Part shown: positions 13,204 through 15,688 of the stretch, piece after piece | Layout: each line of letters begins with the position of its first letter | Position numbering within the stretch: position 1 is the first letter of the stretch | Program-made: the position numbers and the translations under genes | NCBI GenBank assembly: GCA_029054965.1 | Contig: JAIDEF010000107.1 | Span: forward strand, 1-15,688 | DNA length: 15,688 nt | Direction: 5' to 3' | Origin: Eubacterium sp. | Lineage (GTDB): Bacteria; Bacillota; Clostridia; Oscillospirales; Acutalibacteraceae | Notes under the pieces: generated by a model | Seen by the model: only the letters and a program-made list of their open reading frames with translations | Database searches by the model: none | What the model was told of the DNA's origin: nothing

Positions 13204-15544
13204 AGTTAAAGTTTCAGATGTTGCAAAGGATTTCGGAAAATCCAACAAGGATATTATTGGCATTCTTTCAAAGTATTGTGACGGCAAAAGATCTGCCAAT
13301 ACAGTGCTGGAGGAAAAAGAGTTAAATATTATTTTTGAAAAGCTGACACAGGAAAATAGTGTAAAGAGCTTTGACTCCTATTTTAACAAAAAGAAAAAAG
13401 CAGATAATAAGAAGGATTTCAAAAAGGATAACGCTAAAAAGAGCGGTAACAAAAAGCATCAGAGTCAGGCAGCTATTCTTCAGATGGCTGAGCAGGCTGC
13501 TAAAAGGGATGAGGAGAAGGCAAAGAAAAGAGCCAATAAAGCTCCTCAGGCAAGAACAAAGGGTGAAGCAAGACATATTGACACCCGTGTAAATACTGTT
13601 GATTTGGAGAAATACAATCAGAAATATGAGGATATTGCTCCTGCATCACAGATGAAGGATTATCAGAGCAAGCAGAAGCTTAATCAGAAATCAAAGCAGT
13701 ACAGAAAGAAAAAGCCACAGGGTATGCATGCTCGTTCCAAGAAGGAAACCGAGGCTCAGCGTCTTGCTCGTATTGCTGAGCAGAGAAAGAAGCAGCAGAT
13801 TACAATTGAGGTTCCTGCTGAAATTACTGTAGGTGATCTTGCTGCGATGCTTCGTATGACTGCTACCGAGGTTATTAAAAAGCTTATGGTGCTTGGTGTA
13901 ATGGCAACTGTTAATGAGGTTATCGATTATGATACTGCTGAGATTGTTGCTACCGAGCTCGGTGCAAAGGTTAAGCCGCAGGTTGTTGTTACAATTGAGG
14001 AGCAGATTATTGAAGAGGAAATTGAGGACGATGAAAATGCAGTCACAAGACCTCCTGTTGTCTGCGTTATGGGTCACGTTGACCATGGTAAAACCTCAAT
14101 TCTTGATGCTATCCGTGATACTGACGTAACCTCAACTGAGGCAGGCGGTATTACTCAGGCAATCGGTGCTTACCAGGTTGAAATCAATGGCGAAAAAATC
14201 ACCTTCCTTGATACTCCGGGTCACGCTGCATTTACTGCAATGAGAGCAAGGGGTGCAATGGCAACAGATATTGCTGTGCTTGTTGTTGCTGCTGATGACG
14301 GTATTATGCCGCAGACTATTGAGGCTATTAACCATGCTAAGGCAGCAGGTATTGAAATTATTGTTGCTATCAATAAAATGGATAAAGAGGGTGCAAACCC
14401 TGACAGAATTTTACAGCAGCTCACAGAGCACGAGCTTGTTCCCGAGGAATGGGGCGGTGATATTATCTGTGTGCCTGTTTCTGCAAAAACAAAAATGGGT
14501 ATTGATAAGCTGCTTGAAACAATTCTTCTTGTTGCTGAAATGGGTGAGCTTAAGGCTAATCCTAACAGAAGTGCAAAGGGTGTTGTTATTGAGGCTAAGC
14601 TTGATAAGGGCAGAGGTCCTGTTGCAACTCTCCTTGTACAGAATGGTACGCTTAATGCAGGTGACATTATTGTTGCAGGTACATCTGTAGGTAAAATCAG
14701 AGCAATGACAGACTACCACGGAAATCACGTTACAAGTGCAGGTCCGTCTGTTCCTGTTGAAATTATGGGTCTTGACACTGCACCTATGAGTGGTGACGAG
14801 TTCAATGCCGTATCAGACGAAAAGCTTGCAAGAACTCTTGTTGAGCAGAGAAGAGCAAAGGCTAAGGAAGAGGAGTTCAGCCTGTTCCAGAAGGTTACAC
14901 TTGATACCCTGTTTGATACTATTCAGGAGGGTGAAATGAAGGAGCTGAATATCATTATCAAGGCTGATGTTCAGGGCTCTGTTGAAGCAGTTAAGCAGTC
15001 ACTTCTTAAAATTGAGAATGACGAGGTTAACGTAAAAATTGTTCATGGTGCTGTCGGTGCAGTCAGTGAAAGTGATGTTATGCTTGCAAGTGCATCAAAT
15101 GCAATTATTGTCGGCTTTAACACTGCTGTTGACCAGATTGCTGCTGATAATGCAAACCGTGATGGCGTAGAAATTAAAAATTATGACATTATTTATGATG
15201 CCATTGAAGATATTGAAAGAGCAATGCGTGGTATGAGAGCACCTAAGTATCGTGATGTTGATACAGGTGAGGTTGAGGTAAGAGAGGTTTACAAGATTTC
15301 TTCAGCAGGTACTATTGCAGGCTCACTGGTAACCTCAGGTAACATCAGACGTGACGGTAAGGTAAGAGTTATCAGAAAGGGCAAGGAAATTGCCAATGTT
15401 AAGCTTGCTAACTTAAAGAGATTTAAGGATGAAGTTAAAGAGGTTTCCTCAGGCTATGAGTGCGGTATCAGTCTTGAAGGCTGGGATGACATTCAGGCAG
15501 GCGATATTCTTCAGGCATACATTGTTGAGGAATACAGGGATTAA
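13190..15544 (+). CDS. infB: Translation initiation factor IF-2
   Basis: The 784-aa GTPase brings initiator tRNA to the 30S subunit and promotes subunit joining. Start choice: AGGAGG at 13175-13180 is followed by ATGs at 13184, 13190 and 13196. 13190 has the best spacing (9 nt), while 13196 would give the familiar [13 protein letters not shown] start. The N-terminal third has IF2_N-like segments and a long Lys/Gln-rich linker (about 55-200), then an [21 protein letters not shown] domain. GTPase motifs: GHVDHGKT (about 295-302), DTPGHAAF (about 341-348), NKMD (about 395-398) and SAK (about 431-433). C-terminal domains II-IV follow, with [14 protein letters not shown] near the end. It has an intact full-length frame and is co-transcribed with rimP and nusA. 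Confidence 0.97.
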   Translation: MVMNKVKVSDVAKDFGKSNKDIIGILSKYCDGKRSANTVLEEKELNIIFEKLTQENSVKSFDSYFNKKKKADNKKDFKKDNAKKSGNKKHQSQAAILQMAEQAAKRDEEKAKKRANKAPQARTKGEARHIDTRVNTVDLEKYNQKYEDIAPASQMKDYQSKQKLNQKSKQYRKKKPQGMHARSKKETEAQRLARIAEQRKKQQITIEVPAEITVGDLAAMLRMTATEVIKKLMVLGVMATVNEVIDYDTAEIVATELGAKVKPQVVVTIEEQIIEEEIEDDENAVTRPPVVCVMGHVDHGKTSILDAIRDTDVTSTEAGGITQAIGAYQVEINGEKITFLDTPGHAAFTAMRARGAMATDIAVLVVAADDGIMPQTIEAINHAKAAGIEIIVAINKMDKEGANPDRILQQLTEHELVPEEWGGDIICVPVSAKTKMGIDKLLETILLVAEMGELKANPNRSAKGVVIEAKLDKGRGPVATLLVQNGTLNAGDIIVAGTSVGKIRAMTDYHGNHVTSAGPSVPVEIMGLDTAPMSGDEFNAVSDEKLARTLVEQRRAKAKEEEFSLFQKVTLDTLFDTIQEGEMKELNIIIKADVQGSVEAVKQSLLKIENDEVNVKIVHGAVGAVSESDVMLASASNAIIVGFNTAVDQIAADNANRDGVEIKNYDIIYDAIEDIERAMRGMRAPKYRDVDTGEVEVREVYKISSAGTIAGSLVTSGNIRRDGKVRVIRKGKEIANVKLANLKRFKDEVKEVSSGYECGISLEGWDDIQAGDILQAYIVEEYRD

Positions 15545-15546
15545 TT

Positions 15547-15688
15547 ATGGCAGGATTTCATATTGACAGAATATCTGAGGATATAAAAAGAGAAATTATA
15601 TCTATTATGCGCGAGCTTAAAGACCCCAGAATCAGCGGAATGCTAACTGTTGTTAAGGTTGAGGTCAGCGGTGATTTAAGCTACGCTA
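15547..15688 (+). CDS. rbfA: Ribosome-binding factor A, 5' part (runs off the window)
   Basis: ATG 15547 lies two nt after the infB stop, with AGGGA just before. The 47 visible residues begin with [17 protein letters not shown], then [27 protein letters not shown], which is the start of the KH-fold RbfA. RbfA helps 16S rRNA 5'-end maturation and 30S assembly and normally follows infB. The rest lies beyond the right edge. Confidence 0.92.
   Translation, partial: MAGFHIDRISEDIKREIISIMRELKDPRISGMLTVVKVEVSGDLSYA

Overview
The window looks like chromosomal DNA of a low-GC, Gram-positive gut-type anaerobe of the Clostridia, plausibly Ruminococcaceae/Oscillospirales. Three things suggest this: the gene order rimP-nusA-ylxR-ylxQ-infB-rbfA; an IscS/NifS-type cysteine desulfurase directly upstream of a short (rhodanese-less) ThiI; and class B sortase-like and FN3 surface proteins. 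Start sites are preceded by strong AGGAGG-type ribosome binding sites. The taxonomic placement is inference from style and gene content, not from a marker search. I see no insertion sequence, CRISPR array, tRNA or rRNA.

Layout. 1-258 is the 3' end of a surface protein with a C-terminal fibronectin type III domain, closed by a bidirectional terminator. 314-5309 is a tightly packed minus-strand operon, transcribed thioesterase -> HAD-Nudix fusion -> cysteine desulfurase -> ThiI -> sortase-like protein. Its genes overlap by 1 or 4 nt or lie 10 nt apart, and it starts from a visible promoter. The desulfurase and ThiI together form a tRNA 4-thiouridine module. The sortase-like protein keeps the Cys and Arg motifs but seems to have lost the catalytic-His segment. 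5421-6179 is a divergent acyltransferase-3/HGSNAT-like (DUF1624-type) membrane protein with its own terminator.

6240-6900 holds a structured non-coding stretch and two overlapping small minus-strand genes: a coiled-coil-like 71-aa protein and a stand-alone sigma region-4-like HTH protein. 6901-7311 has no protein gene. It does contain an exact-consensus sigma-A promoter (TTGACA-17-TATAAT) followed about 100 nt later by a strong intrinsic terminator. This is an excellent candidate for an abundant undescribed small RNA, or for a terminated leader of the alanine racemase gene alr (7312-8469). A convergent DUF3048 (YerB-like) membrane-anchored protein (8523-9890) shares a bidirectional terminator with alr.

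10059-10682 encodes a protein I do not recognise, with a faint, degenerate actin/MreB-like segment. It is followed by an intrinsic terminator whose 3' arm is also the ribosome binding site of a 56-aa gene (10727-10897). From 10911 a sigma-A promoter and a hairpin leader drive the translation/transcription operon rimP-nusA-ylxR (rnpM)-ylxQ-infB-rbfA, which runs off the right edge within rbfA.

The best candidates for something new are the 7126-7229 RNA, the terminator/RBS overlap at 10692-10726, the HAD-Nudix fusion, the His-less sortase and the small-regulator pair. None is proven by sequence alone.
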